The notes beneath the pieces were generated by a model, which worked only from the letters and a program-made list of their open reading frames with translations, had not been told where the DNA came from and made no database searches. Shown here in pieces: positions 55,796-64,000 of a stretch of DNA of 64,000 nucleotides. Position 1 is the stretch's first letter, and each line of letters opens with the position of its first letter. The translations under genes and the position numbers were made by a program. Origin of the DNA: Burkholderiales bacterium (GTDB taxonomy: Bacteria; Pseudomonadota; Gammaproteobacteria; Burkholderiales; Burkholderiaceae_B); the NCBI GenBank assembly GCA_021299735.1, contig JAJTEM010000009.1, forward strand, positions 1 through 64,000, in the 5' to 3' direction.

Positions 55796-57285
55796 TGAAT
55801 GCCCCCACCGAAGACTTTGTACTGAACGCAGCCCAACGCGCTGAGGTAATTGCAGGCCTGAACCAGATTCTGCCCGCCCACGCCGTGCTGCATGAAGTAG
55901 AAGACACCAAACCCTACGAATGCGATGGTTTAAGCCTGTTTCGCCAGCTGCCCATGGTGGTGGCCCTACCGGAAACCGAAGACCAGGTTATTCAAATTCT
56001 GAAATTGGCCCACAAGCTGAATACGCCGGTGGTGGCGCGCGGCGCGGGTACAGGTTTGTCTGGCGGCGCTCAACCGCACAAACACGGCATCTTGCTCGGC
56101 ATGGCCAAGTTCAACAAAATCCTGAAAGTGGATGTGCAATCCCGCAGCGCCGTGGTACAACCAGGTGTGCGCAACCTGGCCATTTCAGAAGCGGTGGCTC
56201 AGCACCAGTTGTACTACGCGCCCGACCCCTCCAGCCAAATTGCCTGCACCATTGGCGGCAACGTGGCCGAAAACAGTGGTGGTGTGCATTGCCTGAAATA
56301 CGGCCTCACCGTGCACAACGTGCTTAAGGTGCGTGCCATTACCATTGAAGGCGAAGTGGTTGAATTTGGCTCCGAAGCACCCGATGCGCCCGGCCTTGAA
56401 TTGCTGAATTTGGTGATTGGCTCAGAAGGCATGCTGGCGGTGGTGACCGAAGTAACTGTGAAACTGGTGCCCAAGCCTGCACTGGCCCAAGTGATCATGG
56501 CCAGCTTCGATGACGTGGCCAACGCGGGCAACGCCGTGGCCGCCGTAATTGCAGCGGGTATTATTCCCGCCGGGCTGGAGATGATGGACAAACGCGCCAG
56601 CCAAATGGTGGAGCCTTTCGTGAAAGCCGGTTACGACACCGAAGCCGAAGCCATTTTGCTGCTGGAAAGTGATGGCACGCCCGAAGAAGTAGCCGAGGAA
56701 ATTGCAGAAATGACACGCGTGCTGAACGGCTGCGGTGCCACTGCCATCAAGGTTTCGCAAAGTGAAGCTGAGCGCCTGAAATTCTGGGCAGGCCGCAAGA
56801 ATGCATTCCCGGCGGCGGGCCGTGTGTCGCCCGACTATTACTGCATGGACGGCACCATTCCCCGCCGCCGCCTGGCCGATGTACTGAACGCCATCACCGA
56901 AATGGAAAAGAAATACGACATGCGCTGCGCCAACGTGTTTCATGCTGGCGACGGCAATTTGCATCCGCTTATTTTGTTTGATGCCAACAAGCCTGAAGAA
57001 ATTAAACGCGCTGAAGATTTCGGCGCTGAAATTCTGGAACTGTGCGTGGAAGTGGGCGGCACTGTAACCGGTGAACACGGCGTAGGCATCGAGAAAATAA
57101 ACCAAATGTGCGTGCAGTTTTCACGCGCTGAACTGGATGCCTTTTTCGCTGTGAAAAAAGCCTTCGATGAACCCGGTTTGCTCAACCCTGGCAAAGGCAT
57201 TCCCACCCTGCACCGTTGCGCGGAATACGGCCGCATGCATGTGCACGGCGGGCAAGTGCCTTTTGCAGACCTACCCCGCTTTTAA
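55795..57285 (+). CDS. glcD: Glycolate oxidase subunit GlcD (FAD-linked)
   Basis: A 496-residue FAD-binding subunit of the membrane-associated glycolate oxidase that converts glycolate to glyoxylate. The FAD motif region is NTPVVARGAGTGLSGGAQP and GGNVAENSGGVHCLKYG. The C-terminal part has AGDGNLHPLILFD and GTVTGEHGVGIEK. First gene of the operon glcDEF, 12 bases ahead of glcE. The hairpin at its start codon implies control of translation or transcription. Confidence 0.95.
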   Translation: MNAPTEDFVLNAAQRAEVIAGLNQILPAHAVLHEVEDTKPYECDGLSLFRQLPMVVALPETEDQVIQILKLAHKLNTPVVARGAGTGLSGGAQPHKHGILLGMAKFNKILKVDVQSRSAVVQPGVRNLAISEAVAQHQLYYAPDPSSQIACTIGGNVAENSGGVHCLKYGLTVHNVLKVRAITIEGEVVEFGSEAPDAPGLELLNLVIGSEGMLAVVTEVTVKLVPKPALAQVIMASFDDVANAGNAVAAVIAAGIIPAGLEMMDKRASQMVEPFVKAGYDTEAEAILLLESDGTPEEVAEEIAEMTRVLNGCGATAIKVSQSEAERLKFWAGRKNAFPAAGRVSPDYYCMDGTIPRRRLADVLNAITEMEKKYDMRCANVFHAGDGNLHPLILFDANKPEEIKRAEDFGAEILELCVEVGGTVTGEHGVGIEKINQMCVQFSRAELDAFFAVKKAFDEPGLLNPGKGIPTLHRCAEYGRMHVHGGQVPFADLPRF

Positions 57286-57297
57286 AAGAACGACAAC

Positions 57298-58395
57298 ATG
57301 AGCGACTTTATCGATGACCTGTGCAAGCGGGTAGAACTGGCTGCACGCAACAACACGCAACTTCGCCCGGTGGGCGGTGGCACCAAAAATTTTTACGGTG
57401 GCCCCCTGCAAGGCGAAGAAGTGGACATGCGGCAATGGGCCGGTATTGTGGAATACGAGCCCACCGAATTAGTAATCACCGTAAAGCCCGGCACACCCCT
57501 GGCTGAAGTGGAAGCCGCACTGGCAGCACAAAAGCAGGAGCTGGCATTTGAACCTCCACGATTTACAGCCAGTGGGACCATCGGCGGCGCCATCGCCAGT
57601 GGCCTTGCAGGCCCAGCACGCCTAAGCAAAGGCGGCGTGAAAGATTATGTGTTGGGCTGCACCCTGCTGGATGGCAAAGGTCAGTTACTGCACTTCGGCG
57701 GCGTGGTGATGAAAAACGTGGCGGGCTATGATGTGGCTCGTGTAATTCCGGGCAGCATGGGCACACTGGGCATTGCCACGGAATTGTCGATCAAGGTAAT
57801 GCCTGTCGCGCCTGCGGAGGCCACCCTACAATTCGAATTCGATGTAAACAAAGCCATTTCGCAAAGCAATGAATGGCTGGCGAAACCCCTGCCAATTTCC
57901 GCTACTTTTTTTGAACACGGCAAATTAACTGTTCGCTTGCGTGGCGCCAGCGCTGCTGTGCAAGCCGCCATTAAAAACATGGGCGGGCAAGAAATTGAAA
58001 CGCAACAGGCGCAAGCCTTTTGGAAGAGTGTGCGCGACCAGCAACATGAATTTTTTACGCGAGAAGGCGACTTGTGGCGCCTGGCCGTGCCACCCACTAC
58101 GGTGGACTTGGCCATGCATGGCGAAAGCGTGCATGAATGGGGCAGTGGTTTGCGCTGGTTCCGCGCCGATGAAAACAAAGGCAACAATCAAGAACAAATC
58201 AGCGCAGAACAAATTCGCGCAATTGCCAAACGCGTGGGCGGCCATGCCACATTGTATCGCACCGCCAATGAAGCTGCACGCGTGCAGACCTTCCAGCAAC
58301 CCGATGCCGTAATGCTGAAACTGCAACGCCGCCTGAAAGAACAATTCGACCCGGCTGGTGTGTTCAGCATCAACCGCCTGTCACCTATTTTGTAA
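57298..58395 (+). CDS. glcE: Glycolate oxidase subunit GlcE
   Basis: A 365-residue FAD-linked subunit. The FAD-binding domain contains LRPVGGGTKNFYGG and GTIGGAIASGLAGPARLSKGGVKDYVLG (in two parts), with VMKNVAGYDVARVIPGSMGTLG. It forms the dimer with GlcD. Start ATG 57298; nine bases separate it from glcF. Confidence 0.94.
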   Translation: MSDFIDDLCKRVELAARNNTQLRPVGGGTKNFYGGPLQGEEVDMRQWAGIVEYEPTELVITVKPGTPLAEVEAALAAQKQELAFEPPRFTASGTIGGAIASGLAGPARLSKGGVKDYVLGCTLLDGKGQLLHFGGVVMKNVAGYDVARVIPGSMGTLGIATELSIKVMPVAPAEATLQFEFDVNKAISQSNEWLAKPLPISATFFEHGKLTVRLRGASAAVQAAIKNMGGQEIETQQAQAFWKSVRDQQHEFFTREGDLWRLAVPPTTVDLAMHGESVHEWGSGLRWFRADENKGNNQEQISAEQIRAIAKRVGGHATLYRTANEAARVQTFQQPDAVMLKLQRRLKEQFDPAGVFSINRLSPIL

Positions 58396-58404
58396 GTAGC
58401 GCAC

Positions 58405-59655
58405 ATGGACACCCAACTCGCCGACTGGATCAAAGACACCCCCGATGGCAAAGCCGCCGACGCCATTTTGCGCAAGTGCGTGCACTGCGGTTTTTGCACA
58501 GCCACCTGCCCCACCTACCAAATTCTGGGCGACGAACTGGACAGCCCGCGCGGTCGCATTTACTTGATCAAGCAAGTGCTGGAAGGCAAGCAGGTTACCC
58601 GCAAAACCCAGCAACACCTGGACCGTTGCTTAACCTGCCGCAACTGCGAAACCACCTGCCCTTCCGGCGTGAAGTATGGGCAATTGATCGACATTGGCAG
58701 AAAAATTGTAGACGAGCGTGTTGAACGCCCCATGGCTGAAAAGCTGACCCGCGAAAGCCTGAAAATGCTGATGACCAACCGCCCCATGTTCAACGCTGGC
58801 ATGGCCATGGGCAAAGCCGTGCGGGGCATACTGCCTGAAAGCATCAAGAAAAAAGTACCCGCCAAGCGCGCTACCCTGCCCTTTGCCAGCACTGCGCACA
58901 CGCGCAAGGTCATTTTGCTGAAAGGCTGTGTACAGCCCGCCATGATGCCGTCAATTGATTCTGCAACCTCGGTGATTCTGGATGCACTTGGAATTCAAAG
59001 CATGGTGGTTCAGGAATCAGGTTGCTGCGGCGCTGTGAAATTTCACCTGAACGACCATGCGGGCGGCCTGGCCCAAATGAAAACCAACATCGATGCCTGG
59101 TACAACTTGCTGCAAAGTGGCGAAGCTGAAGCCTTGGTGATGAATGCATCGGGCTGCGGCGTAACAGTGCGCGAATACGCGCACCACTTTGAGAACGATC
59201 GTGAATACGCTGCCAAAGCCAAATTGATCAGCGATAAAACACTGGACATTGGCGAATTCATCACAAAACAAAATGCCGATGGCCTTTCCCGCTTGGGCAC
59301 GAAAGTAAAGGCAGCAATTGCGCAACAACGCATACCCGGCACCATTGCGTTTCACCCACCCTGCACGCTTCAACATGGTCAGCAAATAAAAGGCGTGATT
59401 GAAAATGTGTTGACCACACTGGGCTTTACACTTACGCCCGTGGCCGATTCACATTTGTGCTGTGGTTCAGCAGGCACCTATTCAGTGCTGCAACCAGAAC
59501 TGTCCAAAGAACTGAAGAAACGCAAGCTGGCCAATTTAATGGCAGGCAAACCGCAGGCCATCGCATCGGCCAACATTGGTTGTTTGGGTCATTTGGAAAG
59601 CGATGCCACAGTGGATGTGCGCCACTGGGTGGAATGGGTTGCACAGGCCTTGTAA
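58405..59655 (+). CDS. glcF: Glycolate oxidase iron-sulfur subunit GlcF
   Basis: A 416-residue subunit with two ferredoxin-type 4Fe-4S motifs (CVHCGFCTATCPTYQ and CLTCRNCETTCPSGV). Two CCG domains follow, including LKGCVQPAMMPSID, GCCGAVKFH, PCTLQHGQQ and LCCGSAGTYS. It delivers electrons from glycolate oxidation to the quinone pool. Start ATG 58405. Confidence 0.95.
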   Translation: MDTQLADWIKDTPDGKAADAILRKCVHCGFCTATCPTYQILGDELDSPRGRIYLIKQVLEGKQVTRKTQQHLDRCLTCRNCETTCPSGVKYGQLIDIGRKIVDERVERPMAEKLTRESLKMLMTNRPMFNAGMAMGKAVRGILPESIKKKVPAKRATLPFASTAHTRKVILLKGCVQPAMMPSIDSATSVILDALGIQSMVVQESGCCGAVKFHLNDHAGGLAQMKTNIDAWYNLLQSGEAEALVMNASGCGVTVREYAHHFENDREYAAKAKLISDKTLDIGEFITKQNADGLSRLGTKVKAAIAQQRIPGTIAFHPPCTLQHGQQIKGVIENVLTTLGFTLTPVADSHLCCGSAGTYSVLQPELSKELKKRKLANLMAGKPQAIASANIGCLGHLESDATVDVRHWVEWVAQAL

Positions 59656-59658
59656 AAC

Positions 59659-60249
59659 CTATTTCCTGCAAATAACCTGCTTGCGGCTGTAGTAGCCGGG
59701 GTGTGAGGGCACCACCGGCATCATCATGTCGGCCCCGTCTATGCTTCGCAGTACATCTTCAGTACAGGCCACAACACCAAGACTGGCCAACCATTTCGTT
59801 GCAGCTTCATCTGCATCCAGCTCAAACTGCCGGTTCATGGCGTGCAGTTTTTCCATGGTTGCAGGGTTCTTTTCAATTGCATCAAAAGCCATGTCGGGCG
59901 TGGGCAGGCCTGCAAGCTCCATCGCCTTGGCACCCAACTTTTTTTGATGCTCAAGGTGCACATGGGCATATTCATGGGCAATCACAAACAACACACCGTC
60001 GGGTGTTAAACGGCTCAAAAAATCGGGGTCCATGGTTAGCAAAGCGCCATCAATCCTGTCAGATACATAAGCCCTGTTCCAGGTTTTGGTCAGCTCAACT
60101 TCAAGTTTCATATTGGGCACCGCCTTGACCAGCTGCCCAATTGCATCGTCAATGTCATTGCGGGTGGCGGCCTGTGCCCCAGAAAGAAAAAACAAACAAA
60201 ATTGTGCAATCAACCCAAACCGAACAATCCAAACACCCACAGCCAACAT
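59659..60249 (-). CDS. M48-family metalloprotease
   Basis: A 196-residue membrane-anchored or exported protease. The N-terminal hydrophobic segment (LAVGVWIVRFGLIAQFCLFFLSGAQA) is followed by the zinc motif HEYAHVHLEHQ (HExxH) near residue 95 and the third ligand in QFELDADEAA. It is shorter than HtpX or BepA, so only the catalytic core remains. Start uncertain: ATG 60249 or GTG 60261. It begins close after nasS, and may share its transcript. Substrate unknown. Confidence 0.85.
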   Translation of the reverse strand: MLAVGVWIVRFGLIAQFCLFFLSGAQAATRNDIDDAIGQLVKAVPNMKLEVELTKTWNRAYVSDRIDGALLTMDPDFLSRLTPDGVLFVIAHEYAHVHLEHQKKLGAKAMELAGLPTPDMAFDAIEKNPATMEKLHAMNRQFELDADEAATKWLASLGVVACTEDVLRSIDGADMMMPVVPSHPGYYSRKQVICRK

Positions 60250-60262
60250 GCCCCACCCCACG

Positions 60263-61249
60263 CTAAAAACCGAAAGGCCTCAAGCCACTTGCAAACTGTA
60301 TTGCATCCAATGGCAAGCCACTGGTCAAGGCATGGGTTTCAACCACCAGCGATTCAAACATTGGTCGCTGCTCTTCGGTCAGCTCTGCGCCATCAAATTG
60401 AATAAACGGATCGGTTCCACCTTTAACAGTAGCCAATAAAGCCATTTCAAGCACTGCACCGGGTAAATTCACATGGTCCGCTGCCGACAACCACGCGGCA
60501 GCCCTGCTGCGGTTTTCAACGCCACCCTCAAGCCAACTACAAGCTTGCCGAAGCGCTTTGCACAAACCACTCAATGCCAGCGGGTTTTCAGCAGCCCAGG
60601 CTCGTGTGCAACCCAATACCTTCTCGGGTGCCTTAGGCCACAAACTGTTCGATGTGGCCACTATGGTGCCCAAACCCTCATTCACTGCCAGCGAATTGTA
60701 GGGCTCACCCACACAAAAGGCGTCGATTAAACCCGCCTGCAGCGAACCCACCATACGAATTGGCGGAACCACCTCAAAACGAACATCATGCTCCGGGTCT
60801 ACATCATTCAGCCTCAACCAGCGGCGAAGCTGCAATGTGTGCATGGAAAACGGGAACACGGTGCCAAACACCATGGCCCGTTCCCCCCGAGATTTCGCAG
60901 CACGCAAATTTGACCCCAGCGTTTCGCCTTCAGCAAGCCCGGCAATTAATTCTGCCAAAAGTTTACTCACCGTAATTGCATTGCCACTTCGGTTCAATAC
61001 CAACGGCGCCAACACCTCTTTTTTGGGTGAACCACCCAGCCCCAACTGCAAAGCAATCGCCATGGGCGAGAGCATGTGTGCGGCATCAATTTCACCATAG
61101 GCCAGTTTGTCGCGCAGGGTTGCCCAAGACGGCTGCTTCACCAGTTCCACGCTCAAACGCTCAGCCTCGAAAAAACCCATTTTCTGGGCGACCACAAATG
61201 GAGCAGAATCAGTAAGCGCAATCACGCCAATCCGAATTTCCTGTTGCAT
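60263..61249 (-). CDS. nasS: Nitrate sensor NasS
   Basis: A 328-residue soluble binding-fold protein with no signal peptide. The family features are RIGVIALTDSAPFVVAQKMGFFEAERL, PMAIALQLGLGG, FPFSMHTLQLRRWL and FCVGEPYNSLAV, as in NrtA/NasS nitrate- and nitrite-binding proteins. NasS binds NasT in the absence of nitrate and releases it when nitrate is present, allowing NasT to antiterminate. Its ATG overlaps the nasT stop (TAATG), so they are coupled. Confidence 0.92.
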   Translation of the reverse strand: MQQEIRIGVIALTDSAPFVVAQKMGFFEAERLSVELVKQPSWATLRDKLAYGEIDAAHMLSPMAIALQLGLGGSPKKEVLAPLVLNRSGNAITVSKLLAELIAGLAEGETLGSNLRAAKSRGERAMVFGTVFPFSMHTLQLRRWLRLNDVDPEHDVRFEVVPPIRMVGSLQAGLIDAFCVGEPYNSLAVNEGLGTIVATSNSLWPKAPEKVLGCTRAWAAENPLALSGLCKALRQACSWLEGGVENRSRAAAWLSAADHVNLPGAVLEMALLATVKGGTDPFIQFDGAELTEEQRPMFESLVVETHALTSGLPLDAIQFASGLRPFGF

Positions 61250-61875
61250 TACAAACCACCTCCACCCAACATTTCAAATACTTCAATCACGTTGCGGGCG
61301 GTGTCCACCAGCCGTTGGTTTCGCTCCATGGCCAGCTTGCGCATGGCGTGGTAAGCCTCGTCTTCACTAAAGTTTCGGTGCTTCATCAACAGGCCCTTGG
61401 CCTTGTCAATCAGTTTGCGGTCGGCCAGTTGGTCACGGGTTTTTTGCAGCTCGTTTTTCAGCGCCTGAAATTCACGAAACCGGGCTACCGCCACCTGCAC
61501 AATTGGGCGCACGCGCTCCGGGTTCATGCCATCGGCCACATAGGCGCTCACACCCGCCTTGATTGCGCCAGCGATGGTGTCTTCGTCGTCCTCGTCTGAA
61601 AACATAATTACCGGCTTTGGGTTACTGCGCGACAACACCGCCATGTTTTCAAGGCAATCCCGGTCGGGTGAATCAATGTCAACAATTACGATGTCTGGCT
61701 GCGAAACGGCCACATGTTCGGCCAAGCGATCGGCCGAGCTAAGGCGGGACACCAACACATAACCAGCATCCAGCAAGGCACGCTCCAATATGGCTGCGCG
61801 GCCAGGCTCCTCGTCAACCAGGAGAACTTTCAATGGAGGCGTTGCGGCTTTGCCGGTTTTACTCTGGGAATTCAA
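61249..61875 (-). CDS. nasT: ANTAR response regulator NasT
   Basis: A 208-residue protein: an N-terminal receiver domain (VLLVDEEPGRAAILERAL, IVIVDIDSPDRDCLENM, KPVIMFSDEDDED), a coiled coil, and the C-terminal ANTAR RNA-binding domain (KAKGLLMKHRNFSEDEAYHAMRKLAM). It acts at hairpins in nas leader RNAs and prevents termination. The only such leader in the window is that of nirB (50455-50496). Start TTG 61875, with no better alternative. Confidence 0.93.
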   Translation of the reverse strand: MNSQSKTGKAATPPLKVLLVDEEPGRAAILERALLDAGYVLVSRLSSADRLAEHVAVSQPDIVIVDIDSPDRDCLENMAVLSRSNPKPVIMFSDEDDEDTIAGAIKAGVSAYVADGMNPERVRPIVQVAVARFREFQALKNELQKTRDQLADRKLIDKAKGLLMKHRNFSEDEAYHAMRKLAMERNQRLVDTARNVIEVFEMLGGGGL

Positions 61876-62002
61876 GTTGCGTGGCCCGTATGAAACACCC
61901 TATTGTATGCCGCCCTACCCTGATAATCCAGCAATCACGAACTTGTGCAGCCCCGGTGTTACTTAGTGCAAACCGCAAAACACACCCAAACCAGAGCCTG
62001 CC

Positions 62003-63799
62003 ATGCCCTTGCCAATTAACAACCCAACAAGCAACCATCCAGCCTGGAATGCAACAGAATATGCAGCGCAGCAAGCCGACACCACCGCCAACACGGCACC
62101 ACCGCGCCAAATACCCGCCACAGGCGCATGGCGCGTGGGCGTTGGCGCATGGGTTAGAGGCGGCATTTTTAGTGGCGACAATCAACGTTTTGCCCGTGAA
62201 ATGGCACAACGGGAAATGCTGTTTCAAAACAGCAATCAGCGCAACCACCCACAGGCCGTGGGTGAATTGAATTTAAGCCGCCACCAACTCAACAGCCTGC
62301 CCCCAATGTTTCCACTGTGGGTGAGGCACCTGAATGTTGCCCACAACCACCTCCGTTCGCTGCGAAACAGCCTGCCAAACAGGTTGGAATCTTTACATGC
62401 CAACCACAACCAGTTAACCGCATTTCCCGAGCACCTGCCACCGCGCCTGCGAACACTCAACCTGCGCAACAACCGTATTGAAGAACTGCCTGAAAGCGCA
62501 ATTCGATTCATGACCAACATGGGGCGCCATGGCAACGTTGACCTGCGAGGCAACCCTTTGTCGCCACACGCTGTAGCCCGGCTTGCCAACCTTAGGCCCA
62601 ACTACAGCGGCGCCACAGTTCGCTACACCAGCCAACACCATGGCCGCCCGCTGAATATTGCACTACGACCCATGCCACAAGCGAATTCAAGATTAATGCC
62701 CACCCGCGACCAAAACGGAACCATGATGGATAGAATTCTGGCTGCATTGCCTGATCAGTTGGCAGATCAACTTTTACAAATGCGCGAGGACGCCGAAGCC
62801 GCAGGCAACCCAATCTCGCCAGAACAACTCTTGGGAATTGCAATAGAGCACATGACATTTGGGCGTACCATTGCAGAAGCAACCCATGCAATAACAAACA
62901 ATACTCACTCGCTAAATCGCGCCGTTGCAGCATGGCTGCCACCCCACACCAACATGGCAAGTTCAAGCAACTCTTGGAACACGTTCGGTAGCGAACCCGG
63001 TGCAGCCCAATTCGCCCAATTCCTGAACCGCCTTCGCGAAACAGTGAATGCCAACGACCCCGCCTTTCAGCGCAGTGTGGCGCGTTGGCTAACGCAACTT
63101 GAAGCCGACCCCAGCCTGCGCGAAAGCACCTTCGCCACCAGCGTTGGCGCCACCGAAAGTTGTGAAGACCGAATTTCGCTCACCTACAACACCATGCGCA
63201 AACTGAGCATGGCCGCCGAGGTTTCTAGCGGCAAATACGACCAACGCCTGCCGGAACTACTCACCCTGGCACGCGGCATGTTCCGCCTGGAGCAACTTGA
63301 GCACATAGCCCGCGAAACCACCGCCGAACTGGTGCAAGCACGCGGTGGCCACCCAGTTGATGAAATTGAAGTGTATTTGGGCTACCAGGTTATGCTGCGC
63401 GACCCACTGGCCTTGCCCGTGGAAACAAGCAGCATGGCTTTTTTCCGTTGCTCCGGGCTTACCCAACAACACCTTTACCAAGCACAGGCACGGGTACAGC
63501 AAGCAGAGCGAACCGAGTTTGCCAATTACCTTTCCACCAATTTCACGCCGTGGCGTGAAGTGATACAACGCCTTGCGCCACAACTGCATGAACAAGCCCA
63601 AGACCAGTTAATTGAAGCCATGGGCGATGAATTTAACAGACGCCTTGATCAACAATTAAAAGCATTGAGGTTGCTAAACGACCCTGACGCTGAACGCGAA
63701 ATTGGCGTACAAGTACTCAAGCAGATTGAACAAGAGGTTTACGGCCAACTTACCCTCGACTTCCTGGCCAGCCAACGCATGCTGAATTTGCTGGGCTGA
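62003..63799 (+). CDS. Leucine-rich-repeat protein with NEL E3 ubiquitin-ligase domain (IpaH-like)
   Basis: A 598-residue protein. Residues 1-85 are disordered and Pro/Asn/Ala-rich with no signal peptide. About 86-185 hold five or so LRRs of the bacterial type (LNLSRHQLNSLPPMFPLWVR, LHANHNQLTAFPEHLPPRLR, TLNLRNNRIEELPES). A linker follows, then from about 320 the NEL domain: FAQFLNRLRETVNANDPAF, WLTQLEADPSLRESTFATSV, and ATESCEDRISLTYNTMRKL with the catalytic CxD (Cys387, Asp389). The end has VDEIEVYLGYQVMLRD, DAEREIGVQVLKQIEQEVYGQLT. This layout matches IpaH/SspH/SlrP effectors, which ubiquitinate host proteins after type III secretion. A second gene with the same N-terminus follows. No secretion apparatus is in the window. 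Confidence 0.9.
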   Translation: MPLPINNPTSNHPAWNATEYAAQQADTTANTAPPRQIPATGAWRVGVGAWVRGGIFSGDNQRFAREMAQREMLFQNSNQRNHPQAVGELNLSRHQLNSLPPMFPLWVRHLNVAHNHLRSLRNSLPNRLESLHANHNQLTAFPEHLPPRLRTLNLRNNRIEELPESAIRFMTNMGRHGNVDLRGNPLSPHAVARLANLRPNYSGATVRYTSQHHGRPLNIALRPMPQANSRLMPTRDQNGTMMDRILAALPDQLADQLLQMREDAEAAGNPISPEQLLGIAIEHMTFGRTIAEATHAITNNTHSLNRAVAAWLPPHTNMASSSNSWNTFGSEPGAAQFAQFLNRLRETVNANDPAFQRSVARWLTQLEADPSLRESTFATSVGATESCEDRISLTYNTMRKLSMAAEVSSGKYDQRLPELLTLARGMFRLEQLEHIARETTAELVQARGGHPVDEIEVYLGYQVMLRDPLALPVETSSMAFFRCSGLTQQHLYQAQARVQQAERTEFANYLSTNFTPWREVIQRLAPQLHEQAQDQLIEAMGDEFNRRLDQQLKALRLLNDPDAEREIGVQVLKQIEQEVYGQLTLDFLASQRMLNLLG

Positions 63800-63927
63800 A
63801 AAGTTGTTGAGCTAATTCAGCGCAGCAAAAACCATCAAGGCGCAAGGCGCACTAAAACCAAGCGAACTTTTTGTGTTCATGTGTTACGAAGCCCGAATCT
63901 TTAATTTTTTCTGGTTTGGAGCTTACT

Positions 63928-64000
63928 ATGCCATTACCCATTAATCATGATCGCATCACGCGTGCGCATCACACTGCCTCGCAGTCAAATACCAACTCGA
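63928..64000 (+). CDS. Start of a second MPLPIN protein, cut by the window end
   Basis: Only 24 codons are visible, beginning MPLPINHDRITRAHHTASQS. The first six residues are identical to those of the NEL protein at 62003, but four of the six codons differ in their third bases, so the peptide is conserved by selection rather than by recent copying of DNA. It is followed by a Ser/Asn-rich stretch similar in style. A reasonable guess is a second effector of the same family. Confidence 0.65.
   Translation, partial: MPLPINHDRITRAHHTASQSNTNS

Overview
The window reads as an ordinary chromosomal stretch of a free-living, motile betaproteobacterium of the order Burkholderiales. The closest fit I can suggest is a Limnobacter-like organism, but that is inference from gene content, codon style and roughly 50-55% GC, not from a search. 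Chromosomal markers are valS, alaS, the rpsU-yqeY-dnaG-rpoD operon with tRNA-Ile2(CAU), tsaD, glcDEF and an assimilatory nitrate/nitrite operon. I saw no plasmid or phage backbone, no complete insertion sequence and no CRISPR array.

Left end (1-9.8 kb): three small secreted proteins of an unfamiliar type lie on both sides of a chemoreceptor gene and valS. Two of them (562-810 and 7059-7322) are clear paralogues, with a Sec signal, a motif FMDNK-LSEIQG and two cysteines. The third (1386-1718) has a looser version of the motif and a hydrophobic core. The chemoreceptor (1948-3573) has an in-frame TAG after its first membrane helix. Next come a secreted metallo-beta-lactamase-fold hydrolase, a BLUF-like protein with Phe where the flavin-site Tyr is expected, a PIN ribonuclease whose frame overlaps it by 229 bases, and a TusA-like protein.

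9.8-36 kb: alaS, a phosphodiesterase, a lipoprotein, metabolic enzymes and a transporter, an HD-GYP protein, a 908-residue protein I do not recognise, and a peptidase-M19-like lipoprotein. These are followed by a chemoreceptor, a methyltransferase, a periplasmic binding protein paired with a hybrid histidine kinase, and a fatty-acid desaturase operon. In that operon the ferredoxin reductase and ferredoxin are two overlapping genes behind a 24-bp palindrome. A FlgM-like protein and a canonical BLUF protein follow.

36-53.5 kb, mostly minus strand: tRNA-Ile2 and rpoD-dnaG-yqeY-rpsU, then baiN-like, ybiB, nasA, nirD and nirB. nirB has a strong sigma-54 promoter and an intrinsic terminator inside its leader. 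Its likely regulators NasS and NasT are encoded 10 kb away at 60.3-61.9 kb, which fits antitermination by an ANTAR protein. A PhoD-like phosphatase and tsaD follow; tsaD runs into a 21-bp tandem repeat.

53.6-64 kb: a periplasmic Cache-domain protein sits beside another chemoreceptor with an in-frame TAG in its first membrane helix. Then come glcDEF, whose start codon lies in a large hairpin, an M48 protease, nasS-nasT, and at the right edge a leucine-rich-repeat protein with an IpaH-type NEL E3 ubiquitin-ligase domain. A second gene with the same MPLPIN start follows and is cut by the window end. This possible effector pair, in a lineage where I would not expect host-targeting ubiquitin ligases, is the most striking find.
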